A DNA stretch of 64,000 nucleotides, taken from the NCBI GenBank assembly GCA_025998755.1, contig AP024674.1, forward strand, positions 496,001-560,000, given 5' to 3'. The DNA is from Armatimonadota bacterium (GTDB lineage Bacteria; Armatimonadota; UBA5829; DSUL01). A model generated the notes under the pieces. That model worked only from the letters and a program-made list of their open reading frames with translations. It made no database searches and was not told the origin of the DNA. Position numbers and translations under genes: made by a program. Positions 44,975 through 54,109 of this stretch are shown in pieces. The stretch's first letter is position 1, and each line of letters begins with the position of its first letter.

Positions 44975-45231
44975 TGTTTCGTCTCCTTTCCTGTCACCGG
45001 CCCCTGTTCGGGTCTGGTGCCGCAGGGGGCCATCTTAACAGCTGCGGTAGATGCGGGGGGCCGACCGGGCTCGCGCCCGGCCTCCAGGATGCAGGCCAGA
45101 GCAGGCTCAAGCTTCCCTTTTTCCAGCGCGCGAGGTCCACTCTCCCCGCCGCTGCCGCAGGCTAGCATTATTATAACACGCCGCTGGCTCAGGGAATCCG
45201 CAAATATACCGGTTTTATTGGAGTTTCAGGA

Positions 45232-47184
45232 CTATGTGACCGGTTCCACGCCGTCCGGACCCGGCACCCGCAGCAAACGCGCCACATTTCCGCCGACCAG
45301 CGTAGCTCCGGAGATGCCGGTCACCCGGACAAAGCTGCCAACCTCCGGAAGCGTTCCGCTCTGCAGCCACACCCGTACGCCTCTCTGTCCGGACCCGTCC
45401 CGCAACGCCGTTCCGTCCTCCACGTAGAAGATCCTCTGAGCGGCGTCTACGTAGGTAACCCTGCCTGCGACGCTCACCCGCAGTCCAACGTTGTTGAGTG
45501 CCAAGGAGACTGTCGGTGGAGAAGAGACGGCGTCATCCACCACGCCCGGCTGATTGCCCAGGGCCCGTCCGCCGAGATGCGCCGTCCGAAAAAACAGGGG
45601 TAAGGGAGGGGAGCCCGCGCTTCCCGTGATCAGGATTTCCGCCTGACTGGCCACCCTTTCGCCGTCCACAGTGAGCATATAGCCCGTCGCGTTGATGATA
45701 TCTCCCGGGCTTACGGCTGCGCCGGTTATCAGCGCTATGCCGGAGGAGCGGTCCGGGCGCTGGGCATAGACCCTGTCCGGCGGAAACACTGCGGAGACCA
45801 CCAGCCCATCCAGCCGCACGAAGAAAGTGTTCCCCCGCGTCTTGGCGTCCGCCGGAGACGGCAGGGTGGACGCTTTCAGCAGGCTGAAGTTAACTGTCGC
45901 ACTGCCGCCCGCTGTCAGGTTGACCACGCGTGTCTGGCTGCGGTAGCCGAATGCTTTCGCCTCCAGCGTATACTGGCCCGCCGGGAGTCCCCCCAAGGCG
46001 TAGGAGCCATCCGCGCCAGAAGTGGTGAAGCGGGTATCGCCAGCGATCTCCACCCGCGCATCCGCTACCGGCGCGCCGGATGTGTCACGGACGAAGCCGG
46101 AAATGCTGCCCTGCGGAAGCTGGGCGATGGCGAAGTCATGGAACGCCTGCCAGGATGGCTTCTTGTTGCTGTCGTCGAACGGCGCCCCTCGGAACAGCCC
46201 CCATTTGTCGCTGGGCCCAAAGTCGCTGATCTGGAACCAGTTGGCCATATGCACCCGGCTGTCGCTCTTGAACAGGTTGAACGCAAGAGTCAGGTTCCTC
46301 GCCTGCTCCGCCTCGGAGACGTGCGCCGTGTTCCAGCCGAACTCCGAGATCCACAGCCTTTTCGGAGTGCCCGATCCCTCGTAAGTGGTCACGGCGTTCC
46401 AGAAGGCGTTCAGGTTGGTGTTCAACCCGTTTTGGACGGCCTGCTCGGTGCTTGGTCCCTGTTTCACATAAATGTGGAATCCGAAGCCGTCCAGAGGGTA
46501 TGTCCCGTATTGCGAACGGAACGCGTTCCAGCCGTGCTTGGATATCCCTTCCTGGTAGGTTTGCGAGATGTAGGACGCCCCGGTATCCAGATCGTGGGTG
46601 AACAGAGGTCCCGAGACCAGGGTCACCTGCCAGCTTGGATCGTCTCGCCTGCCATCGGCGATTTTGACTGCCGTGTAGATATCCTTCAGCATCTTGGCGA
46701 ACCAGTACGGCTGGACCTGGGCGGAGGTTCCTCCCGCCCAGTCGTTTGGTTCGTTGAAGGACTCGAACACGCGGATCCGGTCGCGGAACTGCCCCACGAT
46801 GGTCTGAAAGTTCTGAACGTAGGCGTCCACGTACCCCTGGGAATTGAGGGGGTGCGAGGTTTTCACCGCCTCAGCCCCGATGAGCGCGTAGATCTCCATC
46901 CCCTGCGCGCGGAGCGAGTTGATGATGGTGTCGTAAGTCTCCTTCCACGTCAGGTTGCCGGGGCCGCGCCGAGTGGTGTCCGTGGGCGAGGACCAGGGAC
47001 CAAGGATGAAGTTCACGCGCACCCATTTGGCGCCGGTGGCCTTCACCAGGCTTGCGTTCAGGAATATCTGTCCCGTGCTGGCCGAGATGGGGGCGCCGGG
47101 ATCGATGCATACTTCTATGGCGGGGGCGGGCTGGGCTCCGCCCAGAGCTGCGGCAACGGCCGCGCCCAGAATCACTCTGGTCAA
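45232..47184 (-). CDS. Secreted clan GH-A glycosidase with carboxypeptidase-regulatory-like and tandem OB-like domains
   Basis: The 650-residue protein has a signal-like N-terminus (VILGAAVAAALGGAQPAPA) and a TIM barrel with acid/base in RVFESFNEPNDWAGG (about residue 145) and nucleophile in RLWISEFGWNTAH (about residue 285). A CarboxypepD_reg-like beta domain (GSISGFVRDTSGAPVADARV, about 370) comes next. The last about 210 residues are the tandem OB-like module (VYAQRPDRSSGIALIT). The substrate is unknown. TTG at 47184 is chosen from AAGGAAG eight bases upstream. It is divergent from the second NamZ gene. The mix of enzyme and matrix-like domains suggests surface attachment. Confidence 0.78.
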   Translation of the reverse strand: MTRVILGAAVAAALGGAQPAPAIEVCIDPGAPISASTGQIFLNASLVKATGAKWVRVNFILGPWSSPTDTTRRGPGNLTWKETYDTIINSLRAQGMEIYALIGAEAVKTSHPLNSQGYVDAYVQNFQTIVGQFRDRIRVFESFNEPNDWAGGTSAQVQPYWFAKMLKDIYTAVKIADGRRDDPSWQVTLVSGPLFTHDLDTGASYISQTYQEGISKHGWNAFRSQYGTYPLDGFGFHIYVKQGPSTEQAVQNGLNTNLNAFWNAVTTYEGSGTPKRLWISEFGWNTAHVSEAEQARNLTLAFNLFKSDSRVHMANWFQISDFGPSDKWGLFRGAPFDDSNKKPSWQAFHDFAIAQLPQGSISGFVRDTSGAPVADARVEIAGDTRFTTSGADGSYALGGLPAGQYTLEAKAFGYRSQTRVVNLTAGGSATVNFSLLKASTLPSPADAKTRGNTFFVRLDGLVVSAVFPPDRVYAQRPDRSSGIALITGAAVSPGDIINATGYMLTVDGERVASQAEILITGSAGSPPLPLFFRTAHLGGRALGNQPGVVDDAVSSPPTVSLALNNVGLRVSVAGRVTYVDAAQRIFYVEDGTALRDGSGQRGVRVWLQSGTLPEVGSFVRVTGISGATLVGGNVARLLRVPGPDGVEPVT

Positions 47185-47340
47185 GAGTCCGTCTTCCTTT
47201 CGTCAGTATTCCACCCGATACCAGTTTACCATGCCTGGCCTTCCCGTCCGGAGTGTCCGGGCAGGAGGCAGGACCTCCGGCGAGTAAGGTTCTTCTGGCC
47301 GGCCGCTCCACGTCAGACCGCGGCCGCTTGGAGGAAGCCG

Positions 47341-48510
47341 ATGCCGGATGATGTGGTCAGGACGGGCGCGGAAGTTTTCCTGGACGATATCCCGGACTTC
47401 GTGCGCGGCAAGAACATCGGGTTTGTCACCAATCATACAGGCGTCAGCCGCGATCTGGAGTCGCTGGTCAATGTATTCGTCAAACGCGGCCTCAGGGTGA
47501 AGGCTCTGTTCGGGCCGGAGCACGGCATCCGGGGTGAGGTGGCCGATGGAGTGGGGGTGCAGTCGGGAGTGGATGCCGAGACGGGCATTCCCGTGTTCAG
47601 CCTCTACGGCAAAACCCGCAAGCCGGACGCGGAGATGCTGAAGGGCCTGGACGTCCTGATCTTCGATATACAGGATGTGGGGGCGCGTTTTTATACATTC
47701 CTGTGGACCATGGCTCACTGCCTGGAGGCGGCCGCCGAGCACGGGCTGCCTTTCATCGTTTTGGACCGCCCAAACCCTATCACGGGGCTTCATCCGGAAG
47801 GACCGGTTCTGGATCCGGAGTTCTCCAGCTTCGTGGGGCTGTATCCGGTTCCTACCCGCACCGCTATGACCATGGGCGAGGTGGCCCGGTTCGTGGCTTC
47901 TCATCTGGAGCAGGGTTTCGCTGCGCTGCGCGTCATTCCGATGCAGGGATGGAAACGCTCCATGTGGTTTGACGAGACCGGTCTGTCGTGGATAGCCCCT
48001 TCCCCTAATATGCCCACGCTGGAAACTGCGGCGGTCTATCCCGGTTTCTGCATCTTCGAGGGGACAAACGTCAGCGAGGGACGGGGAACCACAAAGCCTT
48101 TCGAGACCATTGGCGCCCCGTGGATCAGGGCCTCGGAGCTTGCTGAAGCCGCTAACGCTCTCGGCATGCCGGGAGTCCGTTTCCGTCCGACGCATTTCAT
48201 CCCTTACTTCTCCAAGTACCGCGACGAGCCGTGCCAGGCGGTGCAGGCGCATGTTGTGGACCGCAGCGCATTCCGGCCTGTTCGGACCGGTCTTGAGCTC
48301 CTGATCCTGATCCGGAAACTCTATCCGTCCAACTTCAAATTCCGCGAGCCCTCCGCCGGTGGCAAGGCGTTTTTCGACCTGTTGACCGGGACGGATAAGG
48401 TGCGAAAGATGGTGCAGGACGGAGCCTCGGCGGCGGACATCGAAGCAGGCTGGCTGGAGGGGCTCCAGGAATTCGACAAACGCCGTAAAGAGCTTCTGTT
48501 GTATCCGTAG
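47341..48510 (+). CDS. namZ: NamZ family (DUF1343) exo-N-acetylmuramidase-like protein, second copy
   Basis: The 389-residue protein aligns over its whole length with the gene at 7772: FGPEHGIRGEVADG, GIPVFSLYGKTRKP, LIFDIQDVGARFYTFL, VLDRPNPITG, PSPNMPTL and FEGTNVSEGRGTT. No signal peptide is present. ATG at 47341 follows GGAGGAAG; a longer frame running far upstream is unsupported. It leads a plus-strand cluster of a SIS sugar-phosphate enzyme, nucleoside hydrolase, sugar isomerase, kinase and transporter. That supports a role in peptidoglycan or amino sugar recycling. NamZ chemistry (release of terminal MurNAc) is established for Bacillus; here it is inferred. Confidence 0.88.
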   Translation: MPDDVVRTGAEVFLDDIPDFVRGKNIGFVTNHTGVSRDLESLVNVFVKRGLRVKALFGPEHGIRGEVADGVGVQSGVDAETGIPVFSLYGKTRKPDAEMLKGLDVLIFDIQDVGARFYTFLWTMAHCLEAAAEHGLPFIVLDRPNPITGLHPEGPVLDPEFSSFVGLYPVPTRTAMTMGEVARFVASHLEQGFAALRVIPMQGWKRSMWFDETGLSWIAPSPNMPTLETAAVYPGFCIFEGTNVSEGRGTTKPFETIGAPWIRASELAEAANALGMPGVRFRPTHFIPYFSKYRDEPCQAVQAHVVDRSAFRPVRTGLELLILIRKLYPSNFKFREPSAGGKAFFDLLTGTDKVRKMVQDGASAADIEAGWLEGLQEFDKRRKELLLYP

Positions 48511-48539
48511 AAAGCGGTCATTCCGGGAGGGCCAGAGCC

Positions 48540-49574
48540 GTGCATCATATGTTTCAGGAGATCCTGCAGCAGCCGGCCGTGGTGGCCAACCTGCTGGACC
48601 ATCAGCAGGCGGCGGCCCGCGAGGTGGCGCGGCTGGTTGAGGCGCGTCAGGTCACGCAGATCGTCTTGGCGGCGCGAGGAACCTCCGACCACGCCGCCGT
48701 GTACGGGCAATACCTGTTCCAGATTCAGAACCATCTTGCTGCTTTTCTGGCAACGCCCTCCGTGGTCACCCTGTACAACAGCCGGCCTCGTCTGCGCAGC
48801 ACCATGGTGATTGGCATCTCCCAGTCGGGCCGGGCGCTCGATGTGATGGAATATATGGCCGCGGCCCGGGAGCAGGGCAGCCCGGTGGTGGCCATCACCA
48901 ACAACCCGGAGTCGGAGTTCGGGCAGCATGCGGACATCCTCCTTGACCTGGATGCGGGTCAGGAGCACAGCGTCGCGGCCACCAAGACCTACACCGCCAC
49001 GCTTGCCGCCCTGGCGCTCATCTCCGCGTGCATGTGTCAGCGACCCGACGCCCTCCGCGCCCTTTTCACCGTACCGGAACTGATCGCGCGCGCGGTTCAG
49101 GAAACTTCCGGGCTAGCGCACGTCGCGGCCGAAGTTGTAGACGAAAGCGAGTGCTTTGTCATTGGCCGCGGGCTGAACTACTCGACGGCGCTGGAGACCG
49201 CGCTCAAGATCATGGAGACCAGCTACTCCCGGGCGCGCGCATACTCGTCCGCGGATCTGATGCACGGTCCCGTGGCGGCGGCCCAGTCTGTGCCCTGCAT
49301 CGTCTACGCACCGCGGGACGCCGCTCATCAGGCGGTGCTGGAAACGGCGGAACGACTGCGCGAGCTGGGAACGCAGATGATGGTTATCTCGAGCGACCGG
49401 GAAGCTCTGGCGCTTGCGGACCATCCGGTGCACATCCCGGCCGGCGAGATGGAATTTCTGGATCCGCTGGCTCAGATCGTGGCGGGTCAACGCTTCGCGT
49501 ATCATCTGGCCGTCGCGCGGGGACTGGATCCGGACCATCCCCGGGGACTTACAAAGGTGACGGTAACACGCTGA
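48540..49574 (+). CDS. Double-SIS sugar-phosphate isomerase/deaminase (GlmS C-domain or NagB-II like)
   Basis: The 344-residue protein consists of two SIS folds without the glutaminase domain of GlmS. Landmarks are VLAARGTSDHAAVYGQYLF (residue 41 on), VIGISQSGRALDVMEYM, the SVAATKTYTATLAALAL motif of the GlmS isomerase fold, FVIGRGLNYSTALETALKIMETSY and a C-terminal histidine-containing loop. This is the shape of glucosamine-6-phosphate deaminase NagB-II or a fructosamine deglycase. GTG at 48540 with GGGAGGG upstream; ATG at 48549 is an alternative. It lies 29 bases after NamZ. Position next to NamZ fits amino sugar phosphate breakdown. Confidence 0.82.
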   Translation: MHHMFQEILQQPAVVANLLDHQQAAAREVARLVEARQVTQIVLAARGTSDHAAVYGQYLFQIQNHLAAFLATPSVVTLYNSRPRLRSTMVIGISQSGRALDVMEYMAAAREQGSPVVAITNNPESEFGQHADILLDLDAGQEHSVAATKTYTATLAALALISACMCQRPDALRALFTVPELIARAVQETSGLAHVAAEVVDESECFVIGRGLNYSTALETALKIMETSYSRARAYSSADLMHGPVAAAQSVPCIVYAPRDAAHQAVLETAERLRELGTQMMVISSDREALALADHPVHIPAGEMEFLDPLAQIVAGQRFAYHLAVARGLDPDHPRGLTKVTVTR

Positions 49575-49602
49575 AAGGGGCAGAGGAGGGTTAGTCTGGC
49601 TC

Positions 49603-50514
49603 TTGAGGGTCATTCTGGATACGGATATCGGGACGGACGTTGACGACCTGTACGCGCTGGCGTTTCTCCTGGCGTCTCCGGAACTTGATCTGTGCGGGGT
49701 AACGGTGGTTCACGGAGACGTGATGCTGCGGGCGTCCATCGTCCTGAAACTGCTGGATGCGGCAGGGATTACGGGCGTGCCGCTTGCTCTCGGCGCGCGG
49801 GACCCGATGCAGTTCGGATTGCAGGCATACTGGACCGGCCAGGAGGGTCACGGGCTGGACCTGGAGCCGCCGGACCCTTCGCGGCTGGATCCGCGTCCTG
49901 CGGTCAGTTTCATTCTGGAGCGCGTCGGTGAGGCGCCGGGCAGGACAGGCCTCATCACCATCGGTCCTCTGACCAACGCTGGCCTGCTTGCGAGGGACCA
50001 TCCGGATGCCTTCCGGGCCTTGGAGGCTGTGAGCGTGATGGGCGGCAACTACCATCCGCCCGGAGCAAGACCGGTCACTCCCGAGCACAACTTCCGGTGC
50101 GACCCTGAGGCCGCCTCGCGCATACTGGCCCTTGCCCCCCATTGTCGCCTGGTGGGTTTGAACATCACCCAACGAACCTCCCTGACACGGGATCTCCTGG
50201 AAGAGCTGGAAAGCCTGGGGACTCCGACCGGCGCCTTGCTGGCGCAGGCGGGGGCGCATTACCTTCGGCAGACCGGCCGCGATGCCACGCCCATGCACGA
50301 TTCCGTGGCGGTGGCGGCGTACTTCCGTCCGGAGCTGTTCCGGTGGGAGCGGCTGGCCCCGGCCGTGCAGACCATCGGAGACGGGGCAGGAGTGGTTACT
50401 TTCCGGAGGGAGGACGGTGAAAGGCGCGGCATACAGGTCGCCGTGGACGCCGACATTCCTGCTTTTCAGAATCTTTTCCGCGAGCGTATCCTCAGATTCG
50501 CAGCGCGCGCCTGA
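49603..50514 (+). CDS. Nucleoside hydrolase (inosine-uridine preferring family)
   Basis: The 303-residue protein hydrolyses N-glycosidic bonds of ribonucleosides. The calcium-binding aspartate cluster DTDIGTDVDDLYALAF opens the chain. Other motifs are SVMGGNYHPPG and the active-site histidine in TPMHDSVAVAAYF. The usual length is about 310. It lies 28 bases after the SIS gene. TTG at 49603 is used because the Asp cluster starts six residues later; AGGAGGG lies 13 bases upstream, slightly far. In this cluster it may release ribose for the downstream kinase and isomerase. Confidence 0.92.
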   Translation: MRVILDTDIGTDVDDLYALAFLLASPELDLCGVTVVHGDVMLRASIVLKLLDAAGITGVPLALGARDPMQFGLQAYWTGQEGHGLDLEPPDPSRLDPRPAVSFILERVGEAPGRTGLITIGPLTNAGLLARDHPDAFRALEAVSVMGGNYHPPGARPVTPEHNFRCDPEAASRILALAPHCRLVGLNITQRTSLTRDLLEELESLGTPTGALLAQAGAHYLRQTGRDATPMHDSVAVAAYFRPELFRWERLAPAVQTIGDGAGVVTFRREDGERRGIQVAVDADIPAFQNLFRERILRFAARA

Positions 50515-50625
50515 CCTGCGGGAAGGGAAAAGCCTGCGTGCGCGGCGAACCTTCTCTGCGCGGCTGCAACCCTCTGCCGGGTCCGGCCGCTGACCATCGT
50601 CAGGGATACGGCAACAGGAGCTGTC

Positions 50626-51456
50626 ATGGAAGTAGGATTTCTCACCGCGCCTTTCGGAGGCGAGCCGCTGGAGAAGGTCGTTGAGTTCGCTGCGAAGGCG
50701 GGCTTCGATTGTCTTGAAGTGGCCAGCGGGCCGGGCTCCAAGCATTTCGATTTCACCGCCGCTTCAGATGCGGATATCGCCAGGGTGCGGCGGCTTTTCG
50801 ACGATCACAGCCTGCGCATCAGCAGCCTGGCCTGGTACACAGATCTTGTCGCTCCGGCCACCCGTCAGGAGCGGGCGGGTCAGTTTCGACAGATGGTGGA
50901 CGCGGCCGTCAAACTCGAGGTGGACGTGGTGTGCACGCTGGGTGGGATGCCCGTGGAGGGCAAGGACCGTTTCGCCACCATCGAGGAGGATTGCCGAGCC
51001 GCGTTTACCCCACTGGTGGAGTATGCGGGGGAAAAGGGGGTGAAAGTGGCGCTGGAGAACTGGTTCGCCACCAACCTGCAGAACCTTGCGCACTTCCAGC
51101 GGATGTTCGAGGTTATCCCCCACGCCAACTACGGCTTGAACTTTGACCCCTCTCACCTGGTGCACCAGGAGATTGACTATCTGAAGGCGGTGGATCATTT
51201 CAAGGACCGAATCTTCCACACCCACGCCAAAGATACGGAGATACGGTACTATCAGCGTGCGTGGATAGGCACGCTGAACGGCGGGTGGTGGAGATATGTG
51301 ATACCGGGCACCGGTGTCATTGACTGGGGGCAGTATATCGCGCATCTTCGCTTCGCCGGATACGACGGCGTCCTCTCCATCGAACATGAGGACGGCAAGG
51401 TGGGCCGCGAACAGGGGATGGAGATTGGTCTGAGGCACCTCAGGCAGTTCATGTGA
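50626..51456 (+). CDS. Sugar phosphate isomerase/epimerase, AP endonuclease 2-type TIM barrel
   Basis: The 276-residue metal-binding barrel matches the xylose isomerase-like superfamily. Landmarks are GFDCLEVASGPG (about residue 26), VDVVCTLGGMP, VALENWFATN with metal-ligand glutamate, LNFDPSHLVHQEIDYL, IFHTHAKDT with metal-ligand histidines and GVLSIEHEDGKVGR. It should isomerise or epimerise a ketose or aldose; the exact sugar is not readable. ATG at 50626 follows ACAGGAG. The 112-base gap before it holds no clear promoter. It directly precedes the sugar kinase, a common pairing in sugar catabolism. Confidence 0.87.
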   Translation: MEVGFLTAPFGGEPLEKVVEFAAKAGFDCLEVASGPGSKHFDFTAASDADIARVRRLFDDHSLRISSLAWYTDLVAPATRQERAGQFRQMVDAAVKLEVDVVCTLGGMPVEGKDRFATIEEDCRAAFTPLVEYAGEKGVKVALENWFATNLQNLAHFQRMFEVIPHANYGLNFDPSHLVHQEIDYLKAVDHFKDRIFHTHAKDTEIRYYQRAWIGTLNGGWWRYVIPGTGVIDWGQYIAHLRFAGYDGVLSIEHEDGKVGREQGMEIGLRHLRQFM

Positions 51457-51530
51457 GGATAACGGCGGGCGCTCCTTCGCTGGTAAAAGCGCCACTCCGC
51501 CCATCTTTCTGCGCTGGGAGAGAAGAGCTG

Positions 51531-53063
51531 ATGAGTCACTTCCTGGGGATTGACATTGGCACCGGTGGAGCCCGGTGCCTGGTGATAGATGGCGAGGGCC
51601 GCGTCAAGGGGTCCGCCACGGCGGAGTATCCGCTTTCCACTCCCCGCCCTCTGTGGGCGGAGCAGCAGCCGGAAGACTGGTGGCAGGCCGTAGTGCGAGC
51701 CGTTCCGGAGGCGCTCGGGAAAGCGGGAGTCAGCGGGACCGATGTGGGAGCGATCGGCCTCTCGGGCCAGATGCACGGCGCTGTCTTTCTGGACACGGCG
51801 GGTCAAGTGATCCGGCCGGCCATCCTCTGGTGCGATCAGCGCACCGCGGCCGAATGCGAAGAGATCACCGCCCGCGCTGGCGCGGACACGGTCGCGCGCA
51901 TCACACTGAACCCTGTCCTGACGGGCTTTCAGGCGCCGAAGATCGTCTGGTTGAAAAACAATGAGCCGGATGCGTTCGCCAAGATCCGGAAGGTGCTGCT
52001 GCCCAAGGATTATATAAGGTTCCGGATGACCGGGGCCTTCGCCACGGAGGTCTCGGACGCAAGCGGCACGTCGCTGCTGAACGTGCGCGAGCGGCGCTGG
52101 TCTCCTGAGATGATGGCGGCATCCTTCGTGGAGCCGGAGTGGCTGCCGGAGTGCTTTGAGTCCGTAGAACCTTCCGCCGCCGTCAGCGCCGAAGCGGCTG
52201 AGCGGCTCGGCCTACGCCCCGGAACTCCTGTGGTCGGCGGGGGAGGGGACCAGGCTGCTGGAGGGGTGGGCTCGGGTATTGTGGAGCCCGGTCTGGTCAG
52301 CTCCTCGCTGGGAACCTCCGGCGTGGTTTTCGCATACGCGGATGAGCCGTTCGTTGATCCGCAGATGCGCACTCATACGTTCTGCCACGCCGTGCCCGGC
52401 AAGTGGCACGTCATGGGGGTTGTGCTGTCGGCAGGGGGCTCGCTTCGGTGGTACCGTGATACCTTTTGCCAGGACATCAAGACCCTGGCGGCTGAGAAAG
52501 GCGTGGATCCTTACGACCTGATGACTGCGGAGGCGGCGGAGATTCCCGCCGGATGCGACGGGCTGTTCTTCCTGCCTTATCTATCGGGAGAGCGGACTCC
52601 CTATCCCGACCCATATGCGCGGGGGGTGTTTTTCGGCGCGACGCTCGCCCATACACGGGCCCACTTCACCAGGGCCGTGCTGGAAGGGGTGGGGTTCGCG
52701 TTAAAGGACAGCTTCGACATTTTGCGTTCCATCGGGGTGGATGCCACTCAGGTCCGGGTGATGGGCGGCGGGGCCCGCAGTTCTGTCTGGCGCAGAATCC
52801 TGACGGACATCGTCGGGCGGGCGCACGTTACCCTGAACGTGGACGAGGGGCCTGCCTTCGGAGTGGCCCTGCTGGCGGGGGTCTCGCAGGGAGCCTGGTC
52901 CAGCGTGCAGGAGGCCTGCCGCGCCACGCTCACCACCGTTGAGCGGGATGAGCCGCGACCCGGGGCGGTGGAGCGCTACGCTCCGTTGCACGCTTTCTAT
53001 TCATCCCTTTACGCCGCCCTGCGCGAAAGGTTCGCCGGGCTGGCGCGGTTGGCCGATGAGTGA
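51531..53063 (+). CDS. xylB: Xylulokinase-like FGGY sugar kinase
   Basis: The 510-residue FGGY kinase phosphorylates a pentulose with ATP, most likely xylulose. Motifs are FLGIDIGTGGARCLVIDG at the start, IGLSGQMHGAVFLD (signature of xylulokinase), WCDQRT, VVGGGGDQAAGGVGSG, YLSGERTPYPDPYARG and the ATP-site VRVMGGGARSSVWRRILTDI. The start is ATG at 51531 (residue 27 of a longer frame) because the family begins there and purine-rich GGGAGAGAAGAG lies just upstream. It overlaps the permease gene by eight bases at its stop, so translation is probably coupled. A related ketose substrate is possible. Confidence 0.9.
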   Translation: MSHFLGIDIGTGGARCLVIDGEGRVKGSATAEYPLSTPRPLWAEQQPEDWWQAVVRAVPEALGKAGVSGTDVGAIGLSGQMHGAVFLDTAGQVIRPAILWCDQRTAAECEEITARAGADTVARITLNPVLTGFQAPKIVWLKNNEPDAFAKIRKVLLPKDYIRFRMTGAFATEVSDASGTSLLNVRERRWSPEMMAASFVEPEWLPECFESVEPSAAVSAEAAERLGLRPGTPVVGGGGDQAAGGVGSGIVEPGLVSSSLGTSGVVFAYADEPFVDPQMRTHTFCHAVPGKWHVMGVVLSAGGSLRWYRDTFCQDIKTLAAEKGVDPYDLMTAEAAEIPAGCDGLFFLPYLSGERTPYPDPYARGVFFGATLAHTRAHFTRAVLEGVGFALKDSFDILRSIGVDATQVRVMGGGARSSVWRRILTDIVGRAHVTLNVDEGPAFGVALLAGVSQGAWSSVQEACRATLTTVERDEPRPGAVERYAPLHAFYSSLYAALRERFAGLARLADE

Positions 53064-54081
53064 GCCGGAAGCCCGTCCTTCCAGGTTCTCCGGCGCGCGG
53101 GCGTTGGCCTTTGCGGGTGAGTTCCGTGGCGCGCTGGCGCTGGCGGCGGTTTTTCTGCTCGGCGTCGTCTTCACGCCGCGCAACCTGGCCACGGGGCAGT
53201 CTATCTTCCTGACCTGGCAGACTCAAAGCGACATCCTCTTCGAGTATTCTGAGTATGGTCTGCTGGCGTGCGGGATGACACTGGTCATCCTGACCGGAGG
53301 AATAGACCTGTCGGTAGGTAGTGTGCTGGGTTTCGCAGCCACGCTGTTTGCCGTTCTGCTCATCGGCTACGGGTGGAGTGCTCCGGCGGCATTGGCCATT
53401 GTGGCGATCACCGGTCTGGCGGCCGGGCTGGTGAACGGCGTGCTGATCGCAAGGTTCCGCATTCAGCCGTTCGTGGCCACGCTGGCGATGATGGTTGCGG
53501 CCAGAGGGGGAGCCAAGCTGCTGTCCGGCGGCATCAAGGTGCAGCCGGGCGCTCAGCAGTGGTATGCTCTCCAGGGGCCGCCGCCGGATGTTTTCCGCTG
53601 GATGACATCTCCGGTGGGATGGCTGGGGCTGCAGCCGGCCACGCTGCTATTCCTTCTGTCCATCGCAGTGATGCTCGTCGTTGTGCGCTACACTGCCTAC
53701 GGCCGGCGGCTGTATGCCGTGGGAGGCAGCGAGGAGGCGGCCCGTCTATCGGGCATCCGGGTGGGAGCCGTGAAGATCGTTGCCTACAGCCTTTGCGCGC
53801 TGTTTGCGGCCATCGCGGGAGCGGTGAACGCCTGCCGCATCCAGATCGGCGATCCTGAGGCGGGAGGGACTTATGAGCTGGACGCCATAGCCGCAGTGGT
53901 TATTGGCGGAACGTCTCTCAGCGGCGGGCAGGGCGGCATGTTCCTGACGCTCATCGGGACGCTCATCATCGCGTATATCAACAAGATTCTGAGTATCAAT
54001 AACGTGCCGGAGGCTTATCGCCTGCTGGCCAAGGGGCTCATCATCGTCGCGGCCGTGCTGATCCAGCGACGCAAGCAGTAA
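53056..54081 (+). CDS. Ribose/xylose-type ABC transporter permease (RbsC family)
   Basis: The 341-residue permease has about eight to ten hydrophobic helices, among them VILTGGIDLSVGSVLGFAA (family signature), GLAAGLVNGVLIARF and the EAA-like loop GGTSLSGGQGGMFLTL. It belongs to the carbohydrate uptake transporter 2 family (RbsC, XylH). ATG at 53056 overlaps the kinase stop. The binding lipoprotein gene follows after 28 bases. No ATPase gene (RbsA type) is adjacent, so the ATP-binding subunit must be elsewhere or shared. The sugar is unknown; the kinase suggests a pentose. Confidence 0.91.
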   Translation: MSEPEARPSRFSGARALAFAGEFRGALALAAVFLLGVVFTPRNLATGQSIFLTWQTQSDILFEYSEYGLLACGMTLVILTGGIDLSVGSVLGFAATLFAVLLIGYGWSAPAALAIVAITGLAAGLVNGVLIARFRIQPFVATLAMMVAARGGAKLLSGGIKVQPGAQQWYALQGPPPDVFRWMTSPVGWLGLQPATLLFLLSIAVMLVVVRYTAYGRRLYAVGGSEEAARLSGIRVGAVKIVAYSLCALFAAIAGAVNACRIQIGDPEAGGTYELDAIAAVVIGGTSLSGGQGGMFLTLIGTLIIAYINKILSINNVPEAYRLLAKGLIIVAAVLIQRRKQ

Positions 54082-54109
54082 GCGCGGCCGCCAGCGGGGA
54101 GAAACAGCA

